Below are positions 41,725 through 50,980 of a DNA stretch of 64,000 nucleotides, in pieces. The stretch is from Hyphomonadaceae bacterium. GTDB lineage: Bacteria; Pseudomonadota; Alphaproteobacteria; Caulobacterales; Aquidulcibacteraceae. The DNA lies in contig JAHBYF010000004.1 in NCBI GenBank assembly GCA_019636095.1, forward strand, positions 102,501 to 166,500, read 5' to 3'. The stretch's first letter is position 1. Every line of letters starts with the position of its first letter. A program made the translations under genes and the position numbers. The notes under the pieces are model-generated. The model worked only from the letters and a program-made list of their open reading frames with translations. It was not told where the DNA came from and did no database searches.

Positions 41725-41739
41725 TTAAGGCACACTTAA
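41725..41739 (-). promoter_or_regulatory. CtrA box upstream of mipZ
   Basis: Read on the minus strand the sequence is TTAA-GTGTGCC-TTAAC, an exact match to the CtrA consensus TTAA-N7-TTAAC (the final C is complement of 41724). It lies 89 bp before the mipZ start and 43 bp before panC on the other strand. Confidence 0.75.
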
Positions 41740-41781
41740 GCGGCTTGACGCGCACGCGGTGTGATTGGATTGCCAAGCGGA

Positions 41782-42630
41782 ATGACCAGTTCTCTCCCCG
41801 TCGTCCGAGACGTACCCTCCCTTCGCCGAGAAGTCGCCGCTTGGCGGGGTTCCGGCCGAACGATTGGGTTGGTCCCCACGATGGGCGCGCTGCATGAGGG
41901 CCACCTCTCGCTGGTGCGGACCGCCAAAGAGAGATGCGACCGCGTCATCACGACCTTGTTCGTCAATCCGCGCCAGTTTGCGCCACACGAAGATTTCGAA
42001 CGCTACCCGCGTGACGAGGCGGGCGACTCCGCGATGCTGGTGGCTGCCGGCTGCGACCTGCTCTACGCCCCGGAGCGCGCGGTGATGTACCCCGAAGGCT
42101 TTGCGACGAACGTGATCGTCAGCGACGTTTCAACACCGCTCGAAGGCGAATTCCGACCACACTTCTTTGGCGGCGTCGCAACGGTGGTGACAAAGTTGAT
42201 GCTGCAAGCACTGCCGGACAGGACTTATTTCGGCGAGAAAGATTATCAGCAGCTTCAAGTCGTCAGACGGATGACTCGCGATCTCGACATTCCAGTTACA
42301 ATTGAGGGCTGTCCGACAGTGCGTGAGGCAGACGGCCTCGCAATGAGTTCGCGCAACGCCTATCTGAGTCCAGATCAACGCCGCGTCGCCGCACGCCTCA
42401 ATCACATCATACATGACACGATCAAAGCCGTGCACGCTGGCGCGCCGATCGAGGCGGCTGAACAAGAAGCCGCCCAACATCTGATCGCAGCGGGCTTTAC
42501 GAGCGTCGACTATGTGGCCATTCGCGATGCCGAGACGCTCGCACCGGTCAACGATCTGGCCCGGCCCACACGTATCCTGGCCGCGGCGTGGCTTGGAAAA
42601 ACGCGCCTCATCGACAACATGGCGGTGTGA
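41782..42630 (+). CDS. panC: Pantothenate synthetase (pantoate--beta-alanine ligase)
   Basis: Condenses pantoate with beta-alanine using ATP, the last step of pantothenate synthesis. The 282-residue protein shows the nucleotidyltransferase signature PTMGALHEGHLSLV (HIGH-like), FVNPRQFAPHEDFERYPR, FFGGVATVVTKL, FGEKDYQQL, and the KMSKS-like SSRNAYL. All catalytic blocks are intact. ATG at 41782 is the likely start; the frame opens at 41761. It is divergent from mipZ. No other pantothenate gene is nearby. Confidence 0.96.
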   Translation: MTSSLPVVRDVPSLRREVAAWRGSGRTIGLVPTMGALHEGHLSLVRTAKERCDRVITTLFVNPRQFAPHEDFERYPRDEAGDSAMLVAAGCDLLYAPERAVMYPEGFATNVIVSDVSTPLEGEFRPHFFGGVATVVTKLMLQALPDRTYFGEKDYQQLQVVRRMTRDLDIPVTIEGCPTVREADGLAMSSRNAYLSPDQRRVAARLNHIIHDTIKAVHAGAPIEAAEQEAAQHLIAAGFTSVDYVAIRDAETLAPVNDLARPTRILAAAWLGKTRLIDNMAV

Positions 42631-42775
42631 CGACAGCGTTCCCCAGGCGTATTTCGTCCGTCCGCGCTAAAAAATTTCCCCGCTCAGGCGTTTCCAACGG
42701 AAGTGCGAGGCTCCGTTGTTAATCCTTATCGTCTTGGCGCATTGGGAGAAGCGCCGGCCGAGGGGAGTTCACAAA

Positions 42776-45172
42776 ATGGCCCGCAGACGCACTTGGGCGT
42801 ACGCCGTCAGCGCAATCGCGATCGCGATGCTGACAACGTCCGACTTTGCATTGGCGCAGGATGCCGCGCCGGTCCAAGAAGAAGAAATCGTCGTCACCGC
42901 GACGCACCGCGCACAGTCGATTCAGGATGTGCCGTTCTCGGTGAACGCGCAAACCCAAGAAGCCATTGAGCGCAGCGGCGCGACGAACCTCGAAGACCTG
43001 AGCCGCAACGTCGCCGGCATGAGTGTGCAGAACCTCGGCCCAGGCCAGAGCCAAGTCTCGCTCCGTGGCGTCTCCGCCGGCCAGATCGTGCGTGACCAAC
43101 CCGGCGTCAAAGAACAAGTCGGAGTCTATCTCGATGACTCGGTGATTTCGCTCTCGCTGTTCACGCCGGATCTCGATCTCTACGATCTGAACCGCGTTGA
43201 AACGCTGCGCGGTCCACAGGGCACGCTATTCGGCTCCGGCAATGTCGGTGGCACCATTCGCTACATCACCAATCAGCCAGACCTCGACATGTTCGAGGGA
43301 TCACTCGAAGGCCAGCTCAACATGATCGACGATGGCGGCGAAGGCGGCCATCTGAAGGGTATGATCAACGTGCCGCTGGTGCCTGGCGTGCTCGCTATGC
43401 GCGCCGTCGGCTATCACACCGAATACGGCGGCTTCATCGACGCGCTGCGCGAAGGCGGCGGCATCTCGGAAGACGTGAACGATGGCGAGCGCTCGGGCGT
43501 GCGCATCGCGTTCGCCATGCAGCCGACGCCGAACCTCTCGATCACGCCGCGCTTCATCTATCAAAATGTGCAGGTGAACGGGTTCAACCGCCAAGAGGTC
43601 TTCAACCTTTTCGCCAACCCCTACACGACCACCCGCCCGCCAGTGACGTTCCAGGAACGGCAGCAGTTTCTCATGCTGGATGAAGAGTTCAGCGACGAGA
43701 TGTTCCTGGCCGATCTCAACGTGACCTATGATTTTGGCAACGTCGAACTCACGTCCGTCACCAGCTACATCAACCGCAGCATTCTTGCGAGCCGCGACGC
43801 CAGCGCCCTCACCGGCAGCGTCTCGATTGATCTGGGCTTCCCGGACGCGGCGGTGCTGCTGCCGTCGAACCTGCGCGATACGACGGATCTGGAGCAATTC
43901 ACCCAAGAAGTGCGATTGGCTTCCGACACCGACAGCCGTTTCCAATGGCTCGTCGGCGCGTTCTATTCAGACGTGGATCGCGTCTATCGCCAACGGCTGC
44001 CGACGCCCGGCTATGACGCTTTCGTCGACGCGCCGGCGCCGGACGGCCTGGGCGCAGGAACGTCGGCGGCGGTCGCGAACGGGTTCCCGTCTGACTCGCC
44101 CTACAATTCGGACCTGCCCTACAACATTCGCCAATGGGCGCTGTTCGGCGAAGCCAGCTACGACGTCACCGATCGTCTGACGGTGACGGCTGGCGCGCGC
44201 TATTATCAGTTTGATGAAAAGCGCGACTTCATCTCGGGCGGCCTGTTTTCGAATGGCGACAATCGCCATGACGAAACGTCTTCCAACGGCATCACGCCGC
44301 GTGTCATCGCCAGCTATGATGTGACGCCCGAAATCGCGCTTAACGTTCAGGCGAGCCAAGGCTTCCGTCTCGGCGGCGTCAACGATCCGCTAAACCTCCC
44401 GCTCTGCTCGGCGGCGGACGAGGCGATCTTCGGGGGCTATCAAAGCTACCAGGACGAAACATCGTGGAACTACGAAGCCGGTGTGAAGGTCACGCGCCCG
44501 CGCTACACCTTCAACGGCGCCGTCTACTACAACGACATCAGCGACCTGCAGGTGACGCTCGACGCCGGCTCGTGCTCCTCGCGCGTCGTCTTCAACGTCC
44601 CGGACGCTCATGCGGCAGGTGTTGAAATCGAGTTTGGCTGGGAACCGATCAGCGGCTTGCAACTGACCTTCGCCGGCGGCTGGACAGAAGCAGAGTTCGA
44701 CTCGACGGTTGTCGATGGCGCCAACAACGTCCTCGGCGGCATCCAAAAGGGCAACCGCCTCGCCTCTGTGCCGGAGTGGCAAGCGGCCGCCACAGCTGCC
44801 TACTACTGGCCAATCAGCTGGGGCGAAGGCATGGAGGCCTTCGTGGCCGGTTCCGTGCAACACGTCGGCAGCCGCTACACGCAGCCAGGCGACCAAGTCC
44901 CCGGCGCCGGCAACTTCGTCTCGAACCTCGCCTTTGGCGGCGCAAGCGGGACAGATGTGACGGCGCTCGACCTCGAGTTGGAGCAATACACGCTCATCAA
45001 TCTCAACGCCGGTATCCAAAATGACGAATGGGGCGTCACGCTCTTCGTCAACAACGTCACCGACGAGAACGCCAATCTCTCGTTCGACCGCGAACGCGGC
45101 GGCCGGGCGCGCCTTGGCTTTGCGACCAATCAGCCGCGCACCTTCGGCGTCACGGTGCGTCGCAACTTCTAG
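42776..45172 (+). CDS. TonB-dependent receptor
   Basis: A 798-residue outer-membrane receptor importing an unknown ligand using TonB energy. Signal peptide residues 1-27 (cleavage after ALA); TonB box EEEIVVTA at 34-41; plug domain about 40-160 with SQVSLRGVSAG and LRGPQGTLFGSGNVGGTIRYITNQP; then a 22-strand barrel ending in FGVTVRRNF with terminal Phe. GGGGAG precedes the ATG. The plug and barrel pattern resemble receptors common in Sphingomonadales/Caulobacterales for aromatic or sugar substrates. No neighbouring catabolic or siderophore genes tell the ligand. A terminator follows. Confidence 0.94.
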   Translation: MARRRTWAYAVSAIAIAMLTTSDFALAQDAAPVQEEEIVVTATHRAQSIQDVPFSVNAQTQEAIERSGATNLEDLSRNVAGMSVQNLGPGQSQVSLRGVSAGQIVRDQPGVKEQVGVYLDDSVISLSLFTPDLDLYDLNRVETLRGPQGTLFGSGNVGGTIRYITNQPDLDMFEGSLEGQLNMIDDGGEGGHLKGMINVPLVPGVLAMRAVGYHTEYGGFIDALREGGGISEDVNDGERSGVRIAFAMQPTPNLSITPRFIYQNVQVNGFNRQEVFNLFANPYTTTRPPVTFQERQQFLMLDEEFSDEMFLADLNVTYDFGNVELTSVTSYINRSILASRDASALTGSVSIDLGFPDAAVLLPSNLRDTTDLEQFTQEVRLASDTDSRFQWLVGAFYSDVDRVYRQRLPTPGYDAFVDAPAPDGLGAGTSAAVANGFPSDSPYNSDLPYNIRQWALFGEASYDVTDRLTVTAGARYYQFDEKRDFISGGLFSNGDNRHDETSSNGITPRVIASYDVTPEIALNVQASQGFRLGGVNDPLNLPLCSAADEAIFGGYQSYQDETSWNYEAGVKVTRPRYTFNGAVYYNDISDLQVTLDAGSCSSRVVFNVPDAHAAGVEIEFGWEPISGLQLTFAGGWTEAEFDSTVVDGANNVLGGIQKGNRLASVPEWQAAATAAYYWPISWGEGMEAFVAGSVQHVGSRYTQPGDQVPGAGNFVSNLAFGGASGTDVTALDLELEQYTLINLNAGIQNDEWGVTLFVNNVTDENANLSFDRERGGRARLGFATNQPRTFGVTVRRNF

Positions 45173-45192
45173 TCACGTAACGCAACCTACTT

Positions 45193-45222
45193 AAGGCCGC
45201 GGCGAAAGCTGCGGCCTTTTTC
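45193..45222 (+). terminator. Intrinsic terminator after the TonB-dependent receptor
   Basis: Stem AAGGCCGC (45193-45200) and GCGGCCTT (45211-45218) with a 10-nt loop, followed by a run of T. Confidence 0.85.
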
Positions 45223-45251
45223 TTTGCGCGCAGCCCGCTTAGGCTCGCGCC

Positions 45252-46799
45252 ATGAGCTGGGACAAAGACATCGAAGAATTGCGCCGCCGCGAGGCGCTGG
45301 CCGAACAGATGGGTGGCGATGAGCGCGTGGCGCGGCAAAGGGCGTCGGGCAAGCTGACGGCGCGCGAACGAGTCGATGCGCTGCTTGATCGCGGCAGTTT
45401 CCACGAGACCGGCAAGATCGCAGGCAAGGCTGAGTATGGCGCCGACAACGCGTTGGCGTCGTTTCGCGCCACGCCGTTTGTGATCGGCCGTGGTGAAATC
45501 GATGGCCGGCCAGTCTGCGTACAATCGGACGACTTCTCCGTGCGCGGCGGCGCGGCAGATGCCGGGATTTGGCAAAAACTCGTCTTCGCAGAGCAGATGG
45601 CCAACGAATATCGCATGCCGCTCATCAGGATGGTCGATGGCACGGGCGGCGGCGGTTCGGTGAAAATGCTGGAAAAGGATCCGCGCACCTACATTCCGCA
45701 AACGCCGGGTTGGGAATGGGTCGTGGCCAACATGGCGAGCGTGCCAGTGGTGGCGCTCGCGCTTGGGCCATGCGCGGGCTTGGGAGCGGGGCGGGTCGCT
45801 GCGAGCCATTACAGCGTTATGGTGCAGGGCCTCAGCCAGGTGTTCGTCGCCGGCCCGCCAGTTGCGAAGGCGATCGGCGAGGATGTCGACAAGGAAGCGC
45901 TCGGCGGCGCCGACATCAACGGCAAGAATGGCGTGGTGGACGATATCGTTGGCAGCGAAGCAGAAGCGTTCGCTGCGACGCGGAAATTTCTATCGTACTT
46001 GCCCGCTTCGATCCACGAATTGCCGGCTCGTGTTGAAACCGGCGATCCGATCGATCGCCGCGACGAGACGCTGATCAACGCCGTGCCGCGGGATAGGCGC
46101 GTGCCCTATCGCATGCGGCGTATCGTTGAAGCGTGCGTGGACGCAGGCACGTTCTTCGAAACCGGACGTCAATGGGGCCGCGGCCTCATCACCGGATTTG
46201 CCCGCATCGACGGCTATAGCGTTGCTGTACTCGCGGGCGATCCGCACTTCATGGGCGGGGCGTGGACGGCTGACGTGTGCCGCAAGTTGATCAAGCATGT
46301 CGACTTGGCGCAGACGTTCCATCTGCCGGTTGTCCACTTCGTTGATTGTCCGGGTTTTGCTGTCGGCGTGAAGCACGAGCGCGCGGCGACAGTGAAGCTC
46401 GGCGTGCAAGCGATGGCGGCGGTGTATCAGGCGCGCGTGCCGTGGTGCTCGATCGTCGTGCGGCAGGCGTTTGGCTTGGCAGGCTCGGCGATGATGAATC
46501 CGACGCGCACCAAACTGCGCTATTGCTGGCCGTCAGGCGATTGGGGCTCGCTGCCGCTCGAAGGCGGCATCGAAGCGGCGTTCAAGGCGGAGCTCGAAAG
46601 CCATCCCGACCCCGACACGCGGCTCGCCGAAATTCGCGCATGGGCGGAAGCGTTGCGCTCGCCGTTCCGGACAGCGGAGAGCTTTTACGCCGAAGAAATC
46701 ATCGACCCGCGCGATACGCGGAAACTGTTGTGCGATTGGGCCAACCTGGCGCAACGCATGAATGAAACGGGGCCAAGCAGCTTCGGCATGCGGCCTTAG
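45252..46799 (+). CDS. Acyl-CoA carboxylase carboxyltransferase (beta) subunit
   Basis: A 515-residue biotin-dependent carboxyltransferase of the propionyl/methylcrotonyl-CoA carboxylase family. It has two crotonase-like halves: N-terminal GKLTARERVDALLDRGSFHE, RMPLIRMVDGTGGGGSV and ALGPCAGLGAGRVAASHYSVMV; C-terminal LAGDPHFMGGAWTADVCRKLIKHVDLAQTFHLPVVHFVDCPGFAVG and MNPTRTKLRYCWPSGDWGSLPLEGG. The alpha (biotin carboxylase) subunit is not next to it, so the substrate is uncertain; with HMG-CoA lyase and an enoyl-CoA hydratase elsewhere in the window, a leucine-degradation role is possible. Confidence 0.9.
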   Translation: MSWDKDIEELRRREALAEQMGGDERVARQRASGKLTARERVDALLDRGSFHETGKIAGKAEYGADNALASFRATPFVIGRGEIDGRPVCVQSDDFSVRGGAADAGIWQKLVFAEQMANEYRMPLIRMVDGTGGGGSVKMLEKDPRTYIPQTPGWEWVVANMASVPVVALALGPCAGLGAGRVAASHYSVMVQGLSQVFVAGPPVAKAIGEDVDKEALGGADINGKNGVVDDIVGSEAEAFAATRKFLSYLPASIHELPARVETGDPIDRRDETLINAVPRDRRVPYRMRRIVEACVDAGTFFETGRQWGRGLITGFARIDGYSVAVLAGDPHFMGGAWTADVCRKLIKHVDLAQTFHLPVVHFVDCPGFAVGVKHERAATVKLGVQAMAAVYQARVPWCSIVVRQAFGLAGSAMMNPTRTKLRYCWPSGDWGSLPLEGGIEAAFKAELESHPDPDTRLAEIRAWAEALRSPFRTAESFYAEEIIDPRDTRKLLCDWANLAQRMNETGPSSFGMRP

Positions 46800-46834
46800 G
46801 TTGGATGTCTGCTTTTCGCCAGAAAGCGACGCTC

Positions 46835-47131
46835 CTAACGATCAGTCCGCGAGTGTTTGCTGCAGACCGCGACCCACATTGCGCCATTGCCCGCCAATGT
46901 TCCCACTGTGACGATCAATAGAGCCATACGCCGCTCGTTGTCGGTCGGACATATCGCAGTCCCGATGGGAAAACACTCGACCATCACTAGTCCAAACAGA
47001 GTTACGAAGGCCACGGCGACGGACACGATAGTCAAAAGGCATCCGGTGCCAATTCGCGGAAACACGATCGTCAAAAGCGCCATCGCGGCAGCGACGACCA
47101 GCAATGGGATTGTCAGTTGGATCAAAAACAC
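46835..47131 (-). CDS. Small hypothetical membrane protein (98 aa)
   Basis: A short protein of three hydrophobic segments (about residues 4-22, 28-52, 68-88), with a few cysteines and no recognised family. GTG start at 47131 with a weak GGTGACGG upstream. Codon use is less typical of neighbours. It may be real but nothing beyond its hydrophobicity supports it. Confidence 0.45.
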   Translation of the reverse strand: MFLIQLTIPLLVVAAAMALLTIVFPRIGTGCLLTIVSVAVAFVTLFGLVMVECFPIGTAICPTDNERRMALLIVTVGTLAGNGAMWVAVCSKHSRTDR

Positions 47132-47210
47132 AGCCCGTCACCGTTAATCGGACACGCAATATTCCGTCAACGCGAATGGCTGCTTGGGGCCAACAACGGA
47201 CTCCCAATAC

Positions 47211-47244
47211 AAAAAAGGGCCGCTGGCTTTTGCCAGCGGCCCTT
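47211..47244 (-). terminator. Strong intrinsic terminator after the SRPBCC-like gene
   Basis: A 13-bp perfect stem (AAGGGCCGCTGGC and its complement, 47215-47244) around a TTTT loop runs into TTTTTT on the minus strand. Confidence 0.9.
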
Positions 47245-47268
47245 CCGTTTGGTTCGGAAAACGCCGTG

Positions 47269-48351
47269 TTACGGCGTCGCTGTTGCGGGTTCCGGCGTGG
47301 TGGTGGTGGCCGGGGTTTCCGTTGTCGTCGCGGGCGTCTCAGCCGCCGGTTCGTTGGCCGGGACCGGCGCCGCTTCGCTCGGCGGGAAAACCCGCGTCAG
47401 CGCACTGATGTCGGTACCCTGCGGGATGACGTAGTAGATTTCGCGGTTACGCGAGCCGCCATCTTGGGTCGCATCGTCGTGATAGACTTCGTAGGTGACC
47501 CAATCGTCGTCACGAGTCGCCGGATCATCGAGGTGCGCGGCGCCGAGCAACGCATCGAGTGGATCGTAGACCTGATGGATCACGTCCGCTTCCGTGCCGG
47601 TGTAAACAACGCGAAGCGCTTGGCCGGACGGCGTTTCACCGGTCTTGCCGATCAGCAGCGCGCGCGGCTGACGGCCCGAGTACGGATAGCCGACCTGATA
47701 GCAATATTGGTTTGAAACGACGCGCGGCTCGACCGCCATCAGTTCGCCGTTCACCGTGAGATGGCTCGTGCGCATCACAGCCGGGATCGCAGCGACAGCT
47801 TGGCTAATGATCGAGGTCACTGACTCCGGCGAGGTGTCAGAGCAATTTTCAACATAGAAGAACGGACGTGCGGTCACGTCGACGATGCTGTATTGCAAGC
47901 CGGAGAACGAAGCGTTCGGCAGCGCATTGAGATCGGTCTCGACCGCGGTCGCCGCGCCGGCGATCAGCGGGCCGACTTCGCCGCCAGTGAACGCGGCAAA
48001 GCGGTTCATCGGATTCGAGCCGAGATCTTGCTCAAGCTTCACGTTGACGTTCGACCCTTCGCCATCGGCTGTGACGCGATAGGTCACGTGGCCAGTGCCA
48101 CCGTCAGCGAACGCAACCGGTGCGGTCACGGTATCGCCTTCGGTCGTCGGCGCTTCGGCGATGGTCACGCCTTCAACCACCGTGGCGCCAACTGGCGTCG
48201 AGGCCAGACGCGCAAGCACGACCGGCGCAGGCCGCTCAATGTCGAGCGTTTGGCTGCGGCTGGCGGTTTTCGGTCCCAGGAAGTAAAGCGCAGCGCCAAG
48301 TCCCAGCACTACGACGATAGCAATGATAAGTGTGCGTCCCACAGCGGCCAT
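47269..48351 (-). CDS. Membrane-anchored SRPBCC/effector-binding-like protein
   Basis: A 360-residue protein with an N-terminal helix (residues 6-26), then a domain beginning SRSQTLDIERPAPVVLARLAS typical of SRPBCC (polyketide-cyclase-like) folds, a central region with ARPFFYVENCSDTS, and GyrI-like patterns near HDDATQDGGSRNREIYYVIP. The last 30 residues are a Thr/Pro/Ala repeat (ETPATTTETPATTTTPEPA), probably an extended periplasmic tail. The fold call is tentative and the ligand is unknown. Confidence 0.68.
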   Translation of the reverse strand: MAAVGRTLIIAIVVVLGLGAALYFLGPKTASRSQTLDIERPAPVVLARLASTPVGATVVEGVTIAEAPTTEGDTVTAPVAFADGGTGHVTYRVTADGEGSNVNVKLEQDLGSNPMNRFAAFTGGEVGPLIAGAATAVETDLNALPNASFSGLQYSIVDVTARPFFYVENCSDTSPESVTSIISQAVAAIPAVMRTSHLTVNGELMAVEPRVVSNQYCYQVGYPYSGRQPRALLIGKTGETPSGQALRVVYTGTEADVIHQVYDPLDALLGAAHLDDPATRDDDWVTYEVYHDDATQDGGSRNREIYYVIPQGTDISALTRVFPPSEAAPVPANEPAAETPATTTETPATTTTPEPATATP

Positions 48352-48525
48352 TTGCGCCTGCCCTCCTTCGGCTTCTGCCCCCTCGGCGGCGCTTCCCTAC
48401 CAAATTGGGTGATCTGACCAAACCGAAAATGTGGGGACCTAGGTTGCGGACGGGACCTCCAGAAGCTTTTCCGCTGCGGCGCCACATGCTCTAAGCTCGT
48501 GATTCAAGGGAAGGAACGCCGACAA

Positions 48526-49317
48526 ATGAGCACGGGCGTCACATACGGCAGCTATCTGCGGTTGCGGGAACTTTTGGCGGCGCAACGACCCCAAACCGGC
48601 GAACACGACGAGCTTTTGTTCGTCATCCTGCACCAAACCATGGAATTGTGGATGAAGCAGGCCATCCACGAAATCGGCGCGGCGCAGGCGGAGATTCGAT
48701 CCGGCAACCTTGTGCCTGCGTACAAGCACTTGGCGCGGGTTTCACGCATTCAGGCGGTGATGACGCAGACCTGGGACATCCTGGCGACGATGACACCGGC
48801 GGACTATCTCAACTTCCGCGATTTGCTGGGCACCAGTTCAGGCTTCCAGTCGGCGCAATTCCGCGTGCTTGAATACAAGCTCGGCCTCAAAGACGCGGCG
48901 TTCCTGAAATTTCATGACGCGGGCAGCGACGATCGCAAGATGCTCGAAGACGCGCTCAATGCGCCGAGCCTCTACGATGACGCCCTGCGCCAACTCGCCG
49001 CCGCCGGCTTCAACATTCCGAAATCAGCCTACGAGCGGGCGCCCGGCGCGCCGTATGAACCAAGCCAAACTGTTGAGGACGCGTGGCTCGAAGTCTATCG
49101 CGACACGAGCAAACACTGGTCGCTCTATCAGCTCGCGGAGAAGCTCATTGATCTCGATGATGCCTTCCTCACGTGGCGCCACAAGCATGTGTTGACCGTC
49201 GAACGCATTATCGGCCGCAAGCGCGGCACCGGCGGGACGGAGGGTGTCGGTTATCTGCAACAAACGCTCGCGCGCCGCGCCTTCCCCGAGATCTGGTCGC
49301 TCCGGACGAAACTATGA
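48526..49317 (+). CDS. kynA: Tryptophan 2,3-dioxygenase
   Basis: A haem enzyme that opens the indole ring of L-tryptophan to N-formylkynurenine. The 263-residue protein starts TGVTYGSYLRLRELLAAQRP and shows the family blocks DELLFVILHQTMELWMKQ, NFRDLLGTSSGFQSAQFRVLEYKLG, and WRHKHVLTVERIIGRKRGTGGTEGVGYL, the last with the proximal haem His and the GTGG substrate loop. ATG at 48526 has AAGGAA upstream. The stop overlaps the next start (ATGA), so it is coupled to the kynureninase-like gene. Confidence 0.95.
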   Translation: MSTGVTYGSYLRLRELLAAQRPQTGEHDELLFVILHQTMELWMKQAIHEIGAAQAEIRSGNLVPAYKHLARVSRIQAVMTQTWDILATMTPADYLNFRDLLGTSSGFQSAQFRVLEYKLGLKDAAFLKFHDAGSDDRKMLEDALNAPSLYDDALRQLAAAGFNIPKSAYERAPGAPYEPSQTVEDAWLEVYRDTSKHWSLYQLAEKLIDLDDAFLTWRHKHVLTVERIIGRKRGTGGTEGVGYLQQTLARRAFPEIWSLRTKL

Positions 49318-50486
49318 AAAGCTACAAGCATCTCTTCTCGCGCGCGCTTGCCGCCTCGCCGGGGCGCATCCACTTTGCGGCGCACTCGCACCACCTCTGG
49401 CCGGACGCTTCTTATGAAGGCCATCTCGCCGCGTGGGACGATGCAGCGCTGTTGGCGGATCGCAAGTGGGAGAAGGTCTTTGGCGAAATCATCCCCGAGG
49501 CGCAGCAGCACGTTGCAACCGAACTCAAATTGCCGGACCCAAAGACGCTATCGTTCACCGCAAATACGCACGAATATTTGTCGCGGCTGTTTGTCAGCAA
49601 GTGGGCAGAGAAGCCGATTGATGTGCTCACGTCGGATGGGGAGTTTCACTCCTTTCGCAGGCAAAGCGCCCGCTGGGAGGAGCGCGGCCTGATCAAGCGG
49701 CGGATCATTCCGTGCGAGCCCTTCAACACGTTCACGCAGCGCTATCTCGCGGCGATGCGCGAGCAACCGGCCGACATCGCTTTTCTCAGTCATGTCATGT
49801 TTCGCACCGGCTTGCGGTTTGATGGCGCCGAAGAATTAGCAAGCTACGCTTCGCCCGATGGCACATGGGTGATGCTCGATCTCTATCACTCGTTCATGGC
49901 GATGCCGTGCGACTTCTCGCGCGTTGCCGATCGCGCCTTTCTTTTGGGCGGCGGTTACAAGTACGCGATGGCGGGTGAAAACGCCGCCTATCTGCACGCC
50001 CCAGCGGGCTTTGCGCCTCGACCGCTGCACACAGGTTGGTTCGCCGACTTTGGCGCGATGGAGGGCAAACAGGGCGAAGTCGGATACGGCACAGATGGCT
50101 CGCGCTTTCTTGGCGCGACATATGATCCAACCGGGCTCTACCGCTTCAATGCCGTTCGACGTGCGCTGGCGAACGAAGGATTGGACACCGCTACTATCAG
50201 CGCGCGTTGCGCTACGCTGCGTGCGCAGATGGTGACGGCAATCGAAGCGGGTGAAGCCGGTCACGCACTGCGCGAAGCGGAGTTGCTGAAGCCAAACGCC
50301 ACCGGGTCACAATCGCGTTTCATCTCGCTACGCCACCCAAAGGCGGTCGAGTGGAAGACTGCGTTGATGGCGAACAACATCTACACCGACGCGCGCGACG
50401 ATATTCTGCGGATAGGTGTGGCGCTTTATCATGACGAAGCGGATGTCGGCGCGTTCTGCGCGGGCGCGGCGAAGGTGCTAGGCTAG
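49314..50486 (+). CDS. kynU: Kynureninase-like PLP enzyme (aminotransferase class V fold)
   Basis: A 390-residue PLP enzyme. The cofactor Lys is in GGGYKYAMAGENAAYLH; the N-terminal INFAAHSHHLWPD-like region (IHFAAHSHHLWPDA), LTSDGEFHSFRRQ and FLSHVMFRTG align with kynureninase-type class V enzymes. Translational coupling to tryptophan 2,3-dioxygenase strongly supports cleavage of kynurenine to anthranilate plus alanine. The formamidase (kynB) that links the two steps is not in the window. It is slightly shorter than typical kynureninases, so another class V activity is not excluded. Confidence 0.82.
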   Translation: MKSYKHLFSRALAASPGRIHFAAHSHHLWPDASYEGHLAAWDDAALLADRKWEKVFGEIIPEAQQHVATELKLPDPKTLSFTANTHEYLSRLFVSKWAEKPIDVLTSDGEFHSFRRQSARWEERGLIKRRIIPCEPFNTFTQRYLAAMREQPADIAFLSHVMFRTGLRFDGAEELASYASPDGTWVMLDLYHSFMAMPCDFSRVADRAFLLGGGYKYAMAGENAAYLHAPAGFAPRPLHTGWFADFGAMEGKQGEVGYGTDGSRFLGATYDPTGLYRFNAVRRALANEGLDTATISARCATLRAQMVTAIEAGEAGHALREAELLKPNATGSQSRFISLRHPKAVEWKTALMANNIYTDARDDILRIGVALYHDEADVGAFCAGAAKVLG

Positions 50487-50487
50487 C

Positions 50488-50922
50488 CTACCAGGCGCCG
50501 AGTTCAACGAGTTGGCGGCGCAGGTGCTCGGGCAGATCGGCGCCGCCTTGCGCTTCGCCTAGATCGGCCGGCGCGTCCTTCACATCGAGATAGCGCCAAC
50601 CCTGAAACGCGCGCCTTGGCTGTGGGACGGTGCGATAGAGATGTCCGTCGAGATAGAGCCCACAACGCTCGCCATGATCGTCGGTCACATCATCGATGGC
50701 GATAATCTTTTGACGCACGCTAATCACGCCCTTGATCACCCAGTAGAGCGATCCGCCTGCGAGCACGTCATCCACGCGCTTTGGCCACATGCGCGTACCG
50801 CAAACCGGGGCTACGATCTTACGTTTTTCCTTCTTCGCGCGTTTGATCTGGCCGATTTGCCACTCGGCCAGATCTTCGACGCTATCGGCGCCGACGCACA
50901 GTTTTACGATATGGACCGTCAA
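50488..50922 (-). CDS. DUF1489 family protein
   Basis: A 144-residue soluble protein matching the alphaproteobacterial DUF1489 pattern: TVHIVKLCVGADSVEDLAEWQ at the start, RKIVAPVCGTRMWPKRVDDVLAGGSLYWVIKG, and QPRRAFQGWRYLDVKDAPADLG near the end. The function is unknown. The start is TTG at 50922, an uncommon codon with a weak SD. It is convergent with the kynureninase gene. Confidence 0.86.
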   Translation of the reverse strand: MTVHIVKLCVGADSVEDLAEWQIGQIKRAKKEKRKIVAPVCGTRMWPKRVDDVLAGGSLYWVIKGVISVRQKIIAIDDVTDDHGERCGLYLDGHLYRTVPQPRRAFQGWRYLDVKDAPADLGEAQGGADLPEHLRRQLVELGAW

Positions 50923-50980
50923 TAAGCGGCAAGTGCCTCAACCCTGCGTCGCAAGGCAAGCGTCACGCGCACGCCATCCG

